Assembly (NCBI RefSeq): GCF_001894865.1
Contig: NZ_BCXA01000033.1
Location: forward strand, 23,781-87,780
DNA from: Rhodococcus maanshanensis NBRC 100610
Lineage (GTDB): Bacteria > Actinomycetota > Actinomycetes > Mycobacteriales > Mycobacteriaceae
Direction: 5' to 3'
Length of the DNA stretch: 64,000 nt
Made by a program: the position numbers and the translations under genes. Numbering within the stretch: position 1 is the stretch's first letter; the number at the start of each line of letters is the position of its first letter. This document shows, one piece after another, positions 1 to 7,996 of the stretch. The notes below the pieces were generated by a model. The model did not search any database. It worked only from the letters and a program-made list of their open reading frames with translations, and was not told the DNA's origin.

Positions 1-526
1 GGTGGAGCAGGCGGGCGGAAGCCTGGTCAACGTCACCGGCGACGGCACCTTCAGCGTCTTCGACGGCCCGGTCGCCGCGATCCGCTGCGCCGAGCGGGTG
101 CGCAGGGGCGCAAGGGAACTCGGCCTCGAGGTCCGCGCGGGGGTGCACACCGGCGACGTACAGCGCGCAGGCCCGGAGTTGACGGGGATGACCGTGCACG
201 TCGGCGCGCGGATCGGAGCGGCGGCGGCAGCGGGCGAGGTGCTGGTCTCGCGCGCGGCCCGCGACCTGTCGATGGGATCCGGGCTCTCCTTCGTCGACCA
301 CGGGGAACGGAAGCTGAAGGGAGTGCCCGGGCGATGGCGGCTGTACGCCCTCGCCGGTGCCGATCACACACCACGGACCGTCTCGCGGAAGGCGCCGCGC
401 CTGAGCCTGATCGATCAGGCCCTGCTCAGGACCGCCAGGCGGGCGCCGCAGGTGTTGCGGGCGGCGGTCAGCATGGCCTACGCGCGGCAGCGGTGGTCCT
501 CCCGACAGGGTTGGTCCGGCGACTAG
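1..526 (+). CDS. Class III adenylate/guanylate cyclase domain protein, 3' part only
   Basis: The gene runs in from the left edge; the frame is open from base 2 and ends in TAG at 524-526. What is visible is the back half of a class III nucleotide cyclase domain: the second metal-binding GDG motif (VTGDGTF), the VHVGARIGA segment and a conserved LKGVPGRWRLYAL end, followed by a basic ~45-residue tail. It is a clear paralogue of the next two genes, so the missing upstream part is probably an alpha/beta-hydrolase domain plus the FTDIAGST metal motif (inference). The tail (SLIDQALLRTARRAPQVLRA) is shared with both neighbours. The stop codon overlaps the -10 hexamer of the following gene. Confidence 0.85.
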   Translation, partial: VEQAGGSLVNVTGDGTFSVFDGPVAAIRCAERVRRGARELGLEVRAGVHTGDVQRAGPELTGMTVHVGARIGAAAAAGEVLVSRAARDLSMGSGLSFVDHGERKLKGVPGRWRLYALAGADHTPRTVSRKAPRLSLIDQALLRTARRAPQVLRAAVSMAYARQRWSSRQGWSGD

Positions 527-536
527 CCTGGAATCA
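524..536 (+). promoter_or_regulatory. Leaderless-type promoter (-10 TAGCCT) of the second hydrolase-cyclase gene
   Basis: TAGCCT at 524-529 matches the actinobacterial TANNNT -10 hexamer and is followed after six bases (GGAATC) directly by the ATG at 536. There is no purine-rich Shine-Dalgarno sequence. This spacing puts the transcription start at or next to the A of the ATG, as in leaderless mRNAs common in actinobacteria. The same arrangement recurs at 2051-2063. Inferred from spacing only. Confidence 0.5.
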
Positions 537-2044
537 TGGACCCACCGGGTACCAGGTACGTCGAGCGCGACGGTCACGCGCTTGCCTACCAGGTCGTGGG
601 CGAGAGCGGCGCCGACGTGGTCCTGTTCCTCGAGATCGGCCTGCACCCCGATCTCATGTGGACCGATCCGCACATCCACTATGTCTTCGAGCGTGCCGCG
701 ACCTTCTGCCGGATGGTGTATTTCCAGCGCCGCGGTTTCGGACTGTCGGACCCTGTCGACCACGTCCCCACCCTCGAGCAGCAGGCCGACGACGTGCTCG
801 CGGTGATGGACGCGATCGGCATGCAACGCGCCACCCTCGTCGGCATCGGCAGCACCTGCGGCGCTCTCGCGTTGATCGCGGCCCGCACCCCGGACCGGGT
901 GGTCGGGTTGGTGTTCCAGCAGCCGTTCGTCGAGGGTGCGCTCCGCGAGGGCGTGGACCTGCCCCGGGGTTGGACCGTCGAGGCGCGGGACCGCTTCGTC
1001 GACGGGTGGCGGGCCGTCTACGACAACTGGGGTTCGGGCCTGGTCATCGCGATGTGGGACCCCAGCCAGGACTCGCCGTTCAATCGGCGGCTGATGGCGC
1101 TGCTCGAACGCTGCTCGGCGACCCCCGCCACGGCCCGCGCACACCTCGAATGGTTGTTCCGGATCGACTATTTCGATGTGCTCGGGTCCATCCAGTGCGG
1201 GACGCGTGTGCTCCACTCCGCGCAGAGCGCGGTCCCGTTGGCGGCCTCGGGGCACATCACCGAGGCGATCCCGCACGGCACACTGCACGTACTTCCGCCG
1301 CTTCCGCCCGGCACCTCGATGGGTCAGGCCTGGATCGAGGTCCTCGATCACATCGAGGAGGTCGCGACCGGGGTCCATCGGCCCGTCGACGCCGAGCGCT
1401 ATCTCGCCTCGGTGCTGTTCACCGACATCGCCGGATCCACCGAGACGCTGGCCCGGATCGGCGACGCCCCCTACCGCGACCTGCGCGCCACCCACGAACG
1501 GCAGGTCCGCAACGAGGTCGAACTGGCCGATGGCCGGCTCGTGAACGTCGCGGGCGACGGCACCCTCAGCGTGTTCGACGGCCCGGCGGCGGCGATCCGC
1601 TGTGCGCGAACCGTCTGCAGGCAGGCCGAGGACCTGGGGCTGGCTGTGCGCGCGGGCGTGCACACCGGCGAGGTCGAGGGCATCGGGACGGAGCTGACCG
1701 GGATCACCGTGCACATCGGCGCCCGGATCGGGGCCGCGGCCGGGCCGGGCGAGGTGCTGGTCTCGCGCGCGGTGCGGGACCAGGTGGTCGGCTCCGGCCT
1801 CTCGTTCATCGACCACGGAACGCACGAACTCAAGGGCGTCCCCGGCCGATGGCAGCTGTACGCCCTCGCCACCACCGATGCGGCGACCGAGGGCGATTCC
1901 TCGACCGAATCGCGAAAAACCCTGAGCCTCACCATCATCGATCGGGCGGTGCTCCGCATGGCCCGCCGCGCCCCGCACGTCCTGCGCGCCGCGGCCGGGA
2001 TGGCCAATGCGCGGCAGCGCCGACTGTCCCGTCGATCCGACTGA
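536..2044 (+). CDS. Alpha/beta-hydrolase-class III cyclase fusion protein
   Basis: 502 residues. Residues ~1-270 form an alpha/beta-hydrolase-like domain (YQVVGESGADVVLFLEIG, then VYFQRRGFGLSDP, then VGIGSTCGAL where the nucleophile elbow should be). The elbow does not fit a clean G-x-S-x-G, so hydrolase activity is doubtful and the domain may be a sensor. Residues ~285-450 are a class III cyclase domain with both metal-binding sites (LFTDIAGST; VAGDGTL) and VHIGARIGAA. The substrate-specifying Lys before GDG is Asn, and the usual transition-state Asn is His, as in a known actinobacterial subfamily. A basic tail follows. It probably makes or binds a cyclic nucleotide; substrate unknown. Start at ATG 536, with no SD and a -10 close by. 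Confidence 0.85.
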   Translation: MDPPGTRYVERDGHALAYQVVGESGADVVLFLEIGLHPDLMWTDPHIHYVFERAATFCRMVYFQRRGFGLSDPVDHVPTLEQQADDVLAVMDAIGMQRATLVGIGSTCGALALIAARTPDRVVGLVFQQPFVEGALREGVDLPRGWTVEARDRFVDGWRAVYDNWGSGLVIAMWDPSQDSPFNRRLMALLERCSATPATARAHLEWLFRIDYFDVLGSIQCGTRVLHSAQSAVPLAASGHITEAIPHGTLHVLPPLPPGTSMGQAWIEVLDHIEEVATGVHRPVDAERYLASVLFTDIAGSTETLARIGDAPYRDLRATHERQVRNEVELADGRLVNVAGDGTLSVFDGPAAAIRCARTVCRQAEDLGLAVRAGVHTGEVEGIGTELTGITVHIGARIGAAAGPGEVLVSRAVRDQVVGSGLSFIDHGTHELKGVPGRWQLYALATTDAATEGDSSTESRKTLSLTIIDRAVLRMARRAPHVLRAAAGMANARQRRLSRRSD

Positions 2045-2050
2045 CCCGAC

Positions 2051-2063
2051 TAGCCTGGAATCA
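2051..2063 (+). promoter_or_regulatory. Leaderless-type promoter (-10 TAGCCT) of the third hydrolase-cyclase gene
   Basis: TAGCCT at 2051-2056, then GGAATC, then ATG at 2063: the same bases and spacing as upstream of the gene at 536. The duplication therefore carried its promoter along, and each copy can be transcribed on its own as a leaderless message (inference from spacing). Confidence 0.5.
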
Positions 2064-3565
2064 TGGACCCACCGGGTACCAGGTACGTCGAGCGCGACGG
2101 GCACGCGCTGGCCTATCAGGTCGTGGGCGAGAGCGGCGCCGACGTGGTCCTGTTCCTCGAGATCGGTCTGCACCCGGACCTGATGTGGACCGATCCGCAC
2201 ATCCACTACCTCTTCGAGCGGACGGCGACCTTCTCGCGCACCGTCTACTTCCAGCGCCGCGGCCTCGGCCTGTCCGACCCCGTCGACCACATCCCCACCC
2301 TCGAACAGCAGGCCGACGACGTGCTCGCGGTGATGGACGCGATCGGCATGCAACGCGCCACCATGGTGGGCATCGGCAGCACCTGTGGGCCCCTGGTGCT
2401 GCTGGCCGCCCGCGCGCCCGAGCGGGTGAACGGCCTGCTGCTGCAGCAACCGTTCATCGAGGGCATGCTCCGCGACGGCCCTGACATCCCGCACGGCTGG
2501 GACCCCGACTCCCTGGCCCGCTACGTCGAGGGCTGGCGGAAGGTCTACGACAACTGGGGTTCCGGCCAGCTCATGTCGATGTGGGACCCCAGCCAGGACT
2601 CGCCGTTCAATCGCAGGCTGCTGGCGCTGCTCGAACGCTGCTCCGCGCCGCCCGCGGCCGCCCGCGCGCACCTCGAGTGGCTGCTCCGGATCGACTGCTC
2701 CGACGCCCTCCCCCTCGTCCAGTGCACGACGCGGGTGCTCCACCCGGCGGCCAGCTCAATGCCCGAGGCGGTCTCCCGCTACGTCACCGACTCGATCCCG
2801 CACGCCACGCTGCACACGCTGGAGGCCGCGGCACCCGGTGCGTCGCTCGGCGAGGCCTGGATACCGATCATCGACCACATCGAGGAGGTCGCGACCGGGG
2901 TCCATCGGCCCGTCGACGCCGAGCGCTATCTCGCCTCGGTGCTGTTCACCGACATCGCCGGGTCCACCGAGACGCTGGCCCGGATCGGCGACGGCCCCTA
3001 TCGCGACCTGCGCGCCACCCATGAACGGCAGGTCCGCAACGAGGTCGAGCTGGCCGGTGGCCGGCTGGTGAACGTCGCGGGCGACGGCACGCTCAGCGTG
3101 TTCGACGGCCCGGCGGCCGCGGTCCGGTGCGCCCGGATCGTGTGCCGGCAGGCCGAGGACCTGGGGCTGGCTGTGCGCGCGGGCGTGCACACCGGCGAGG
3201 TCGAGGGCATCGGAGCCGAACTGACCGGAATGACCGTGCACATCGGCGCCCGGATCGGGGCCGCGGCCGGGCCGGGCGAGGTGCTGGTCTCGCGGACCGT
3301 CCGGGACCTGGTGGTCGGGTCCGGCCTCTCCTTCGTCGACCACGGAACGCACGAACTCAAGGGCGTCCCCGGCCGATGGCAGCTGTACGCCCTGGCGGCC
3401 ACCGACGCCCCGGCCGAGGGCGAGCCGTCATCCGCATCGCGAAAGCCTCTGAGCCTGAACATGATCGATCGGGCGGTGCTGCAAACCGCCCGCCGAGCAC
3501 CGCACGTCCTGCGCGCCGCGGTCGGGATGGCCAACGCGCGGCAGCGGCGCCGCTCCCGGCAGTGA
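2063..3565 (+). CDS. Alpha/beta-hydrolase-class III cyclase fusion protein, tandem paralogue
   Basis: 500 residues, with the same architecture as the gene at 536: N-terminal alpha/beta-hydrolase-like domain (~1-270), class III cyclase domain (~285-450) with LFTDIAGST and VAGDGTL, and a basic tail (LNMIDRAVLQTARRAPHVLRA). Long stretches match its neighbour, including the first ~45 residues and most of the cyclase domain; the middle of the hydrolase domain differs most. That pattern suggests recent duplication with gene conversion, or diversification of the sensor part. The elbow here is VGIGSTCGPL. The last hydrolase-cyclase gene of the row. Confidence 0.85.
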   Translation: MDPPGTRYVERDGHALAYQVVGESGADVVLFLEIGLHPDLMWTDPHIHYLFERTATFSRTVYFQRRGLGLSDPVDHIPTLEQQADDVLAVMDAIGMQRATMVGIGSTCGPLVLLAARAPERVNGLLLQQPFIEGMLRDGPDIPHGWDPDSLARYVEGWRKVYDNWGSGQLMSMWDPSQDSPFNRRLLALLERCSAPPAAARAHLEWLLRIDCSDALPLVQCTTRVLHPAASSMPEAVSRYVTDSIPHATLHTLEAAAPGASLGEAWIPIIDHIEEVATGVHRPVDAERYLASVLFTDIAGSTETLARIGDGPYRDLRATHERQVRNEVELAGGRLVNVAGDGTLSVFDGPAAAVRCARIVCRQAEDLGLAVRAGVHTGEVEGIGAELTGMTVHIGARIGAAAGPGEVLVSRTVRDLVVGSGLSFVDHGTHELKGVPGRWQLYALAATDAPAEGEPSSASRKPLSLNMIDRAVLQTARRAPHVLRAAVGMANARQRRRSRQ

Positions 3566-3576
3566 GCGGACGCGGA

Positions 3577-3858
3577 TCACGGACCGAGCGAAATACGTTC
3601 GCTCAGTTCCCGATTCGCCTGCCTCAGCCTGCGGACCTCACCCTCGAGGTCCCGGACTCGCTGCGGGAGGTCCTCCTCCGACACGACTCGCGGCCGGCCC
3701 AGCTCGTCGTTGACCCAGCGCACCACGGTGTTCGCGTGCGCGCCCACGTCCGCAGCGATGGCGGCGCAGCACTCCAGCCGCGACCGGTACTGGTCGCGGG
3801 TCTGCCGGTAGGTGTGGATCGCCCAGGTGCGGGTCGAATCCGTGTAGCCGCGGCTCAT
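3577..3858 (-). CDS. IS3-family OrfA-like helix-turn-helix protein, probable IS remnant
   Basis: 93 residues. The N-terminal part (RTWAIHTYRQTRDQYRSRLE, then IAADVGAHANTVVRWVNDE) reads as the HTH_Tnp_1 domain of IS3-family OrfA. It is followed by the typical leucine-zipper helix (residues ~63-88, RVRDLEGEVRRLRQANRELS). No OrfB integrase gene and no clear terminal repeats are next to it, so it is either a relic or a stand-alone DNA-binding protein. A hairpin (GAGCGAA-5 nt-TTCGCTC, 3586-3604) lies at its 3' end and may act as a terminator against the convergent cyclase gene. Confidence 0.6.
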   Translation of the reverse strand: MSRGYTDSTRTWAIHTYRQTRDQYRSRLECCAAIAADVGAHANTVVRWVNDELGRPRVVSEEDLPQRVRDLEGEVRRLRQANRELSERISLGP

Positions 3859-3864
3859 GCCGGG

Positions 3865-4614
3865 TCACTTCCCCTCTCGAAGCGTGATGGACGTGATGGC
3901 GGCCCCTGTCGGCGACGCCGGGTCCGCCGCGGTGGTGAAGGTGTGGCGGTAGTGATTGGCGCTGTTGTCGGGCCGTCGGTCGAACACGTCGACCGCGTAC
4001 CTTCCCTCACCGATCCGCTTCACGAGTAGGCAATGCGTTGTACCGGTGGGGATCTGAGAGATTCCCTGCCCGATCTGCTCCGCGGAGGCGACGAGGGCAT
4101 TGGGCGCGACGTAGGTGCGGGCCCTGACCCCGTCGCGGGCCACGTAGTAGGCGTCCTCGAATCCCGCGATCGTCGCGGCGCCGTGGTCCGACGAGTCGGG
4201 TGAGACCAGCTCCCCGTCGGCGAATCCGGCGCACCATGTCGCCTCGACGGGCTCGTCGGACGCGTCGGACGCCGCGGGAGAGGTGGCAGGCGAGACCATG
4301 CCGTCGGACGCCCCCCGGTCGGCCAGCAGCAACGCGGTCGCCGCGCCGCCCGCGACGACCACCGCGACGACGGCGCCCAGTGCCACGTCGACCCGGTGCC
4401 GCCGCAGCCACCCCGGCTGGGACTGCGGCGGCACCCAGCCGGTGTCGATGACCGGCGGCGCACCGTCCTGCGGTTTGTCGAACCAGGCACCCGGTGCGCC
4501 CGGGTCGGAGGTGCCCGGCTTCGGGCCGGCTATCGGGACCCATGGGGGCGGGCGACGCTGATCTGACGACGATTCGCCGAATCGACCGCCGGGCGGCGGT
4601 TGTCGCGTGCCCAC
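3865..4614 (-). CDS. Single-pass membrane protein with proline-rich cytoplasmic head, function unknown
   Basis: 249 residues. A Pro/Gly-rich, probably cytoplasmic head (~1-70) is followed by one membrane helix at ~77-97 (VALGAVVAVVVAGGAATALL) and an outer domain of ~150 residues containing a Cys pair (WCAGF, THCLL) that could form a disulfide. Start is GTG at 4614, preceded by a good Shine-Dalgarno (AGGAGG, 9 nt upstream). It lies just downstream of, and in line with, the gene at 4651-5805 (36 bp apart), so the two may be co-transcribed. I do not recognise a named family; this layout is common in nocardioform envelope proteins. Confidence 0.7.
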   Translation of the reverse strand: MGTRQPPPGGRFGESSSDQRRPPPWVPIAGPKPGTSDPGAPGAWFDKPQDGAPPVIDTGWVPPQSQPGWLRRHRVDVALGAVVAVVVAGGAATALLLADRGASDGMVSPATSPAASDASDEPVEATWCAGFADGELVSPDSSDHGAATIAGFEDAYYVARDGVRARTYVAPNALVASAEQIGQGISQIPTGTTHCLLVKRIGEGRYAVDVFDRRPDNSANHYRHTFTTAADPASPTGAAITSITLREGK

Positions 4615-4650
4615 GATGTCGAACCTCCTGTTGCCGGTGCGCTGGCGGCC

Positions 4651-5805
4651 CTAGACGGCCAGGCCGTCCCGGCCCGCGGCCAACGCCTCGCCGACCATGC
4701 CCGCGGCGGGACCGAACGCGTGATTCAGCTCCACCGCGGCGGCGTCGAGTCCGGCGATGACCTGCTCGCCACCCGGCTGGGCGAGGGTCGCCTCGCGGGC
4801 AACGACCGCCTGGCCGGTGACCTGCTCCGCGAGCTGCGGGGCCGCAACGACCGCATCGACCACGGCGGTGGCCGCGGCCGGCTGCTCGATGGCGAGCCGG
4901 GCGTACTCCTCGCCTGCCTGCAGCTTCAGCGCCGCGGCGTCGGGCTCGGTGACGTTCGGCAGGACGAGCTCGGTCGGGGTGCCGAGGCTGTCGCCCGCGC
5001 CGAAGGCGGTACCCGCGGCGCCGCCCGCCACGCCACCCACGACCGCGCCAACCGCAGCCGCGGGGATTCCGGCCGCGGCGGCGCCGATCGCGGCGCCTGC
5101 TGCGGTGCCGACGGGACCGGCCGCGACCCAGCCGAATCCTGGAATGAACGCGTTGCCGACGGCCAGGCCCGCGTTACCGCCGATGGTGCCTCCGATGAGG
5201 GCCCCGCCGACCGCGAACGGGACACCGGCGGTGACCGCGCCTGTGACCGCGCCTGCCGCCGCGCCGCCGACCGTCGCCGCGGCGATGCGGTCCGAGCGGC
5301 TGGCATCCACGCCGATGGACTTCCAGAACGTGTTGACCTGCGCCTCGATCACGGCGGAGGTGTTGTTCGTCCGGTTGAGGTACTCGTCGGAGAGCCAGTT
5401 CGGCTGGTCGGAGACGTAGTCACCGATCCGCAGCCGCTCCTTCGGCGCCTCGATGGGGGCCACCACCTCGACCGCGACGGGCAGGTGCAGTTCCTGGAAC
5501 TCCACCGGCGCGACGGGCTCGGTGTAGTCGTAGGTGGGCACCGGACGGGTGGGCACCTCGGCGTACTCAACCGGAGGCGCGATCCAGTAGGTCTTCGGCT
5601 CCGGGGCGGGCTCGACCTCGGGCGCAGGCTCGGGAGCTGGGGCGGACTCCGCCACGACGCCGGGCTGCTCGGCCTCCGGCACCATCACACCGGGCTGGGC
5701 GAAAGCCGGTCCCGCGCAGGTGATCGCGATCGCCAGCGGGATCACACCCACCACCGTCGCACGCTCGGTGCGCGCGCGATGACGGGCGCCATTGTGGTGG
5801 TTCAT
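4651..5805 (-). CDS. Exported glycine-zipper protein, function unknown
   Basis: 384 residues from ATG 5805, chosen because AAGGAG lies five bases upstream; an upstream ATG at 5883 lacks an SD. The order is a signal peptide (VVGVIPLAIAITCAGPAFAQ), a Pro/Glu-rich linker (~40-130), a short structured part (RIGDYVSDQPNWLSDEYLNR), a long Gly/Ala-rich hydrophobic tract with GxxxG spacing (~170-290), and an acidic Ala-rich C-terminal region. Such glycine-zipper proteins of rhodococci are often annotated as insoluble domain protein (from memory). The zipper suggests oligomerisation or insertion into the mycolate outer layer (inference). A perfect 10-bp-arm palindrome lies in its 5' leader. Confidence 0.75.
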   Translation of the reverse strand: MNHHNGARHRARTERATVVGVIPLAIAITCAGPAFAQPGVMVPEAEQPGVVAESAPAPEPAPEVEPAPEPKTYWIAPPVEYAEVPTRPVPTYDYTEPVAPVEFQELHLPVAVEVVAPIEAPKERLRIGDYVSDQPNWLSDEYLNRTNNTSAVIEAQVNTFWKSIGVDASRSDRIAAATVGGAAAGAVTGAVTAGVPFAVGGALIGGTIGGNAGLAVGNAFIPGFGWVAAGPVGTAAGAAIGAAAAGIPAAAVGAVVGGVAGGAAGTAFGAGDSLGTPTELVLPNVTEPDAAALKLQAGEEYARLAIEQPAAATAVVDAVVAAPQLAEQVTGQAVVAREATLAQPGGEQVIAGLDAAAVELNHAFGPAAGMVGEALAAGRDGLAV

Positions 5806-5824
5806 TGGTTCTCCTTCGAAGTTT

Positions 5825-5845
5825 CGTGGTGGTGGCACCACCACG
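5825..5845. promoter_or_regulatory. Perfect palindrome in the leader of the glycine-zipper gene
   Basis: CGTGGTGGTG-G-CACCACCACG: two perfect 10-bp arms around one base, about 10 bp upstream of the Shine-Dalgarno of the gene starting at 5805. Too tight a loop for a good RNA hairpin, so a protein-binding operator is the better reading (inference). Confidence 0.4.
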
Positions 5846-6044
5846 TGAGGTCGCGATGGTGCCGACGCGATCCGAGGCCGCAATGGGCCGCGCGGTGCCG
5901 CCGATCGGCGTGACCGCGAATGGATGACGTGGTTGCTGGGTCAGCGAAGAGGAGAAGAACCGTGTCGGCCGAGAGCACGACGGGTCAGCGCCGCAAGGCG
6001 CGGGACGCGATAGATGACCTGGTCCGGCGCAAAGCGCGGGACGA

Positions 6045-6079
6045 TTCCCCCGAAATACATATTCCCCCCGGAATACATT
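6045..6079. repeat. Imperfect 17/18-bp tandem repeat with internal palindrome
   Basis: TTCCCCCGAAATACATA (6045-6061) is followed at once by TTCCCCCCGGAATACATT (6062-6079). Across the junction lies the palindrome TATTCC-CCCC-GGAATA (6060-6075). It sits centrally in a divergent intergenic region and could be a double operator; the regulator is unknown. Confidence 0.4.
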
Positions 6080-6300
6080 GCCTGCCCCGAGTCGGAGCCG
6101 GTCTCGCTGCGGTGTTGCCTCCGGGGCCGCACAACAGGCCTCCGGTACTCCCGGAAGGGAGCAAACCAGAAATTTAGGACACGTACCGGTCGGTCTGCAA
6201 CTCGGGTCCCCCGCTCTCGCCTCGAGCGGGCGGTTTCGATGGCGCACCGCCGCCGGGTCGATCCGTCACCCGGCGGGCGTTCGGCCCGACTCGGGTGCCC

Positions 6301-6313
6301 TACCCTATGACCA
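6301..6313 (+). promoter_or_regulatory. Leaderless-type promoter of the DUF5313 gene
   Basis: TACCCT (6301-6306) followed by six bases and ATG at 6313, the same geometry as the cyclase genes at 536 and 2063. It decides the start: the ATG at 6307 and GTG at 6295 would lie at or upstream of the expected transcription start. Confidence 0.45.
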
Positions 6314-6711
6314 TGCCCGACCAGCGCAAACCCTCCCTCACGCAGTACCTCGGCTACCTGTTCGGCCGTACCCTGCCCGACTCCATGCAGGACTGGGTAC
6401 GCAACGACCTGGTGGGCCCCGGTGCCTCGGTGCGCTACGTGCTGCGTTTCACACTGCCGCTGATCCCGCTGTTCCTGGCGTTCTACCTGCTCATCCCCGG
6501 CGAGCGGTGGATCCCACTGGCGATGATGGCGCTGCTGCTGTTCCCCGTGCTGTATTTCGCGATCGCGCTGATGAACATCTACCGCAGGCACCGGCTGCTC
6601 GCCCACGGCCTGGACCCGGAACTGCTCAACGAGAAGGCGCAGCGTCGGGCGGACAGCACCCGCGACGACTATGAGCAGCGCCACGGCCGCGGCGGGCCCG
6701 CGGCGAACTAG
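6313..6711 (+). CDS. DUF5313 family membrane protein
   Basis: 132 residues starting [20 protein letters not shown]. The motif [15 protein letters not shown] and the following two membrane helices ([38 protein letters not shown]) are those of the small actinobacterial DUF5313 family. The C-terminal 45 residues are charged and probably cytoplasmic ([20 protein letters not shown]). Function unknown. The rraA gene follows 34 bp downstream on the same strand and may be co-transcribed. Confidence 0.75.
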   Translation: MPDQRKPSLTQYLGYLFGRTLPDSMQDWVRNDLVGPGASVRYVLRFTLPLIPLFLAFYLLIPGERWIPLAMMALLLFPVLYFAIALMNIYRRHRLLAHGLDPELLNEKAQRRADSTRDDYEQRHGRGGPAAN

Positions 6712-6745
6712 GGTGGATGCGTTCAACAGACGAAGGGAAGAACAG

Positions 6746-7225
6746 ATGACTGAGCAGGTAGCGACCGCAGATCTGGCCGACGAGATCGGCCCCGACATCC
6801 GCAGCTGTGACACTCAGTTCATCCAGTTCGGCGGCCGCGCAGTCTTTTCCGGCCGCATCACCACCATCAAGTGCTTCCAGGACAACCTGCTGGTGAAGCA
6901 GACCCTCGGCGAGCCCGGCAACGGTGGCGTGCTGGTGGTGGACGGCGACGCGAGCGTGCACACCGCGCTGGTCGGCGACATCATCGGCGGCAAGGGCGTC
7001 GCCAACGGCTGGGCGGGCGTGATCGTCAACGGCGCGGTCCGCGACTCGGCGATCCTGCGCACCCTCGAGATCGGCATCAAGGCCCTCGGCACCAACCCGC
7101 GCAAGAGCACCCAGACCGGCTCGGGCGAGAAGAACGTGCCGGTCTCCTTCGGCGGCGTCACCTTCAACCCCGGCGAGATGGTCTACAGCGACGACGACGG
7201 CGTCGTCGTCCGCGCGGAGGCGTAA
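6746..7225 (+). CDS. rraA: RraA family protein (ribonuclease E activity regulator-like)
   Basis: 159 residues from ATG 6746; GAAGGGAAG lies just upstream and an earlier in-frame ATG has no SD. The fold signature is clear: [19 protein letters not shown], then a Gly-rich [20 protein letters not shown], then [12 protein letters not shown] and [20 protein letters not shown]. The family forms hexameric rings. In E. coli RraA inhibits RNase E; related proteins are metal-dependent HMG/CHA aldolases, and the actinobacterial orthologue was once misnamed MenG. The R-x-x-x-D region (VNGAVRDS) is present, so aldolase-like chemistry cannot be excluded. Role as RNase regulator here is by family only. Confidence 0.9.
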   Translation: MTEQVATADLADEIGPDIRSCDTQFIQFGGRAVFSGRITTIKCFQDNLLVKQTLGEPGNGGVLVVDGDASVHTALVGDIIGGKGVANGWAGVIVNGAVRDSAILRTLEIGIKALGTNPRKSTQTGSGEKNVPVSFGGVTFNPGEMVYSDDDGVVVRAEA

Positions 7226-7231
7226 CCCCGG

Positions 7232-7298
7232 CCCGCCGAGTATGCAGTCGCCGCCGCATCCGCCGAGTGCGGTACGCGGTAGGTGCACACTCGGCGGG
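7232..7298 (+). repeat. Dispersed palindromic repeat, copy A
   Basis: Outer arms CCCGCCGAGTATGCA (7232-7246) and TGCACACTCGGCGGG (7284-7298) pair with one mismatch. The interior (GCATCCGCCGAGTGCGG) matches that of the other copies in the same order. It lies between the convergent rraA and L,D-transpeptidase genes, where it may also terminate both. Confidence 0.7.
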
Positions 7299-7316
7299 TG
7301 CGCGGAGGCTGTCGGT

Positions 7317-7838
7317 TCAACCGACCACGGTGACCAGGTCGCCGATCTGCACGTTCTCGTAGAACCACTGCGCATTCTCGGGGCTCAGGTTGATGCAGCC
7401 GTGGCTGACGTTCTCGACCCCCTGCGATTCGACCGACCACGGCGCGGCGTGCACGAAGATGCCGCCCCAGGTGATGCGGACCGCGTACTCGACATACAGC
7501 CGATATCCCTCGGGCGAGTCGATGGGCACGCCGTAGGTCGACGAGTCCATCACCATGTCGCGGAACTTCTCCAGCACCCGGAAGGTCCCCAGCGGGGTCT
7601 CGTGGCCGGGCTTACCCATCGAGGCCGGCATGGTCCGCACCGGTTGCCCGTCGATGCTGACCGTGAACTGGTGCGTCGAGACGTTCGCGACCGCGGACAC
7701 CGCGCCGCCCTGCGTCCGCCCGATCTGGACGGCCGATGCGGTGACGCCGCCGAATCCCATGTGCAGCACCATCATCACGATCATGGTGACGGTCACCCGA
7801 ACGTACCGGGACGTCCTGCGCTGTGGTGTTGTCCTCAT
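7317..7838 (-). CDS. L,D-transpeptidase (YkuD domain)
   Basis: 173 residues from ATG 7838. An uncleaved signal or membrane anchor (VTVTMIVMMVLHMGFGG) is followed by a compact YkuD domain: VNVSTHQFTVSIDG-type start, TPLGTFRVLEKF, the first catalytic His in GGIFVHAAPW, and the catalytic SHGCINLSPENAQWFY. The enzyme makes 3-3 cross-links in peptidoglycan or attaches proteins to it, acting outside the membrane. It lacks the Ig-like domains of mycobacterial Ldt proteins and is short for the family. Copies A and B of the dispersed palindrome flank the gene. Confidence 0.9.
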   Translation of the reverse strand: MRTTPQRRTSRYVRVTVTMIVMMVLHMGFGGVTASAVQIGRTQGGAVSAVANVSTHQFTVSIDGQPVRTMPASMGKPGHETPLGTFRVLEKFRDMVMDSSTYGVPIDSPEGYRLYVEYAVRITWGGIFVHAAPWSVESQGVENVSHGCINLSPENAQWFYENVQIGDLVTVVG

Positions 7839-7934
7839 CGCCGTGCCGCCCTTCGAGAAGACGTGGCTGGCCCATCCAGTGTGGCACCGCGAGACGCCAT
7901 AGAACAGTGCCCGGCAGCTGACGCCCTCACCGCA

Positions 7935-7994
7935 GCCGAGTGTGCACCTGGCGACGCGACCACCCGCGATATCCGCCGACAGGTGCACACTCGC
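7935..7994 (-). repeat. Dispersed palindromic repeat, copy B
   Basis: Arms GCCGAGTGTGCACCTG (7935-7950) and CAGGTGCACACTCGC (7980-7994), 14 of 15 paired. Read on the minus strand it aligns with the other copies, though its centre (GATATCGCGGGTGGTC) is the most diverged. It begins two bases beyond the phoX-like stop codon. Confidence 0.65.
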
Positions 7995-7996
7995 CG

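Larger units (their letters stand above)
5806..6312. other. 507-bp intergenic region between divergent genes
   Basis: No convincing gene. It separates the exported glycine-zipper gene (leftward) from the DUF5313 gene (rightward) and so must hold both promoters. It contains the palindrome at 5825-5845, an imperfect tandem repeat at 6045-6079 with an internal palindrome, a small GGAA-loop hairpin around 6148-6161, and the -10 hexamer of the DUF5313 gene at 6301-6306. Confidence 0.7.

Noticed and set aside
334..2484. Long plus-strand frame across the first two cyclase genes
   Set aside because: An Arg/Gly/Pro-rich frame-shifted shadow; the hydrolase and cyclase motifs are in the other frame.
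3577..3858. Complete IS3 element considered around the OrfA-like gene
   Set aside because: No OrfB with a DDE domain and no terminal inverted repeats could be found on either side.
6146..6163. Possible signal recognition particle RNA (CCGGAAGGGAGCA resembles the SRP tetraloop region)
   Set aside because: Only a 5-bp stem with GGAA loop matches; the flanking conserved SRP helix 8 bases (GTCAGG, CAGCC) and long outer stem are missing.
5941..6813. 290-codon minus-strand frame across the DUF5313 gene
   Set aside because: It runs opposite a gene with a clear family and membrane helices, and its product has no pattern of real coding sequence.
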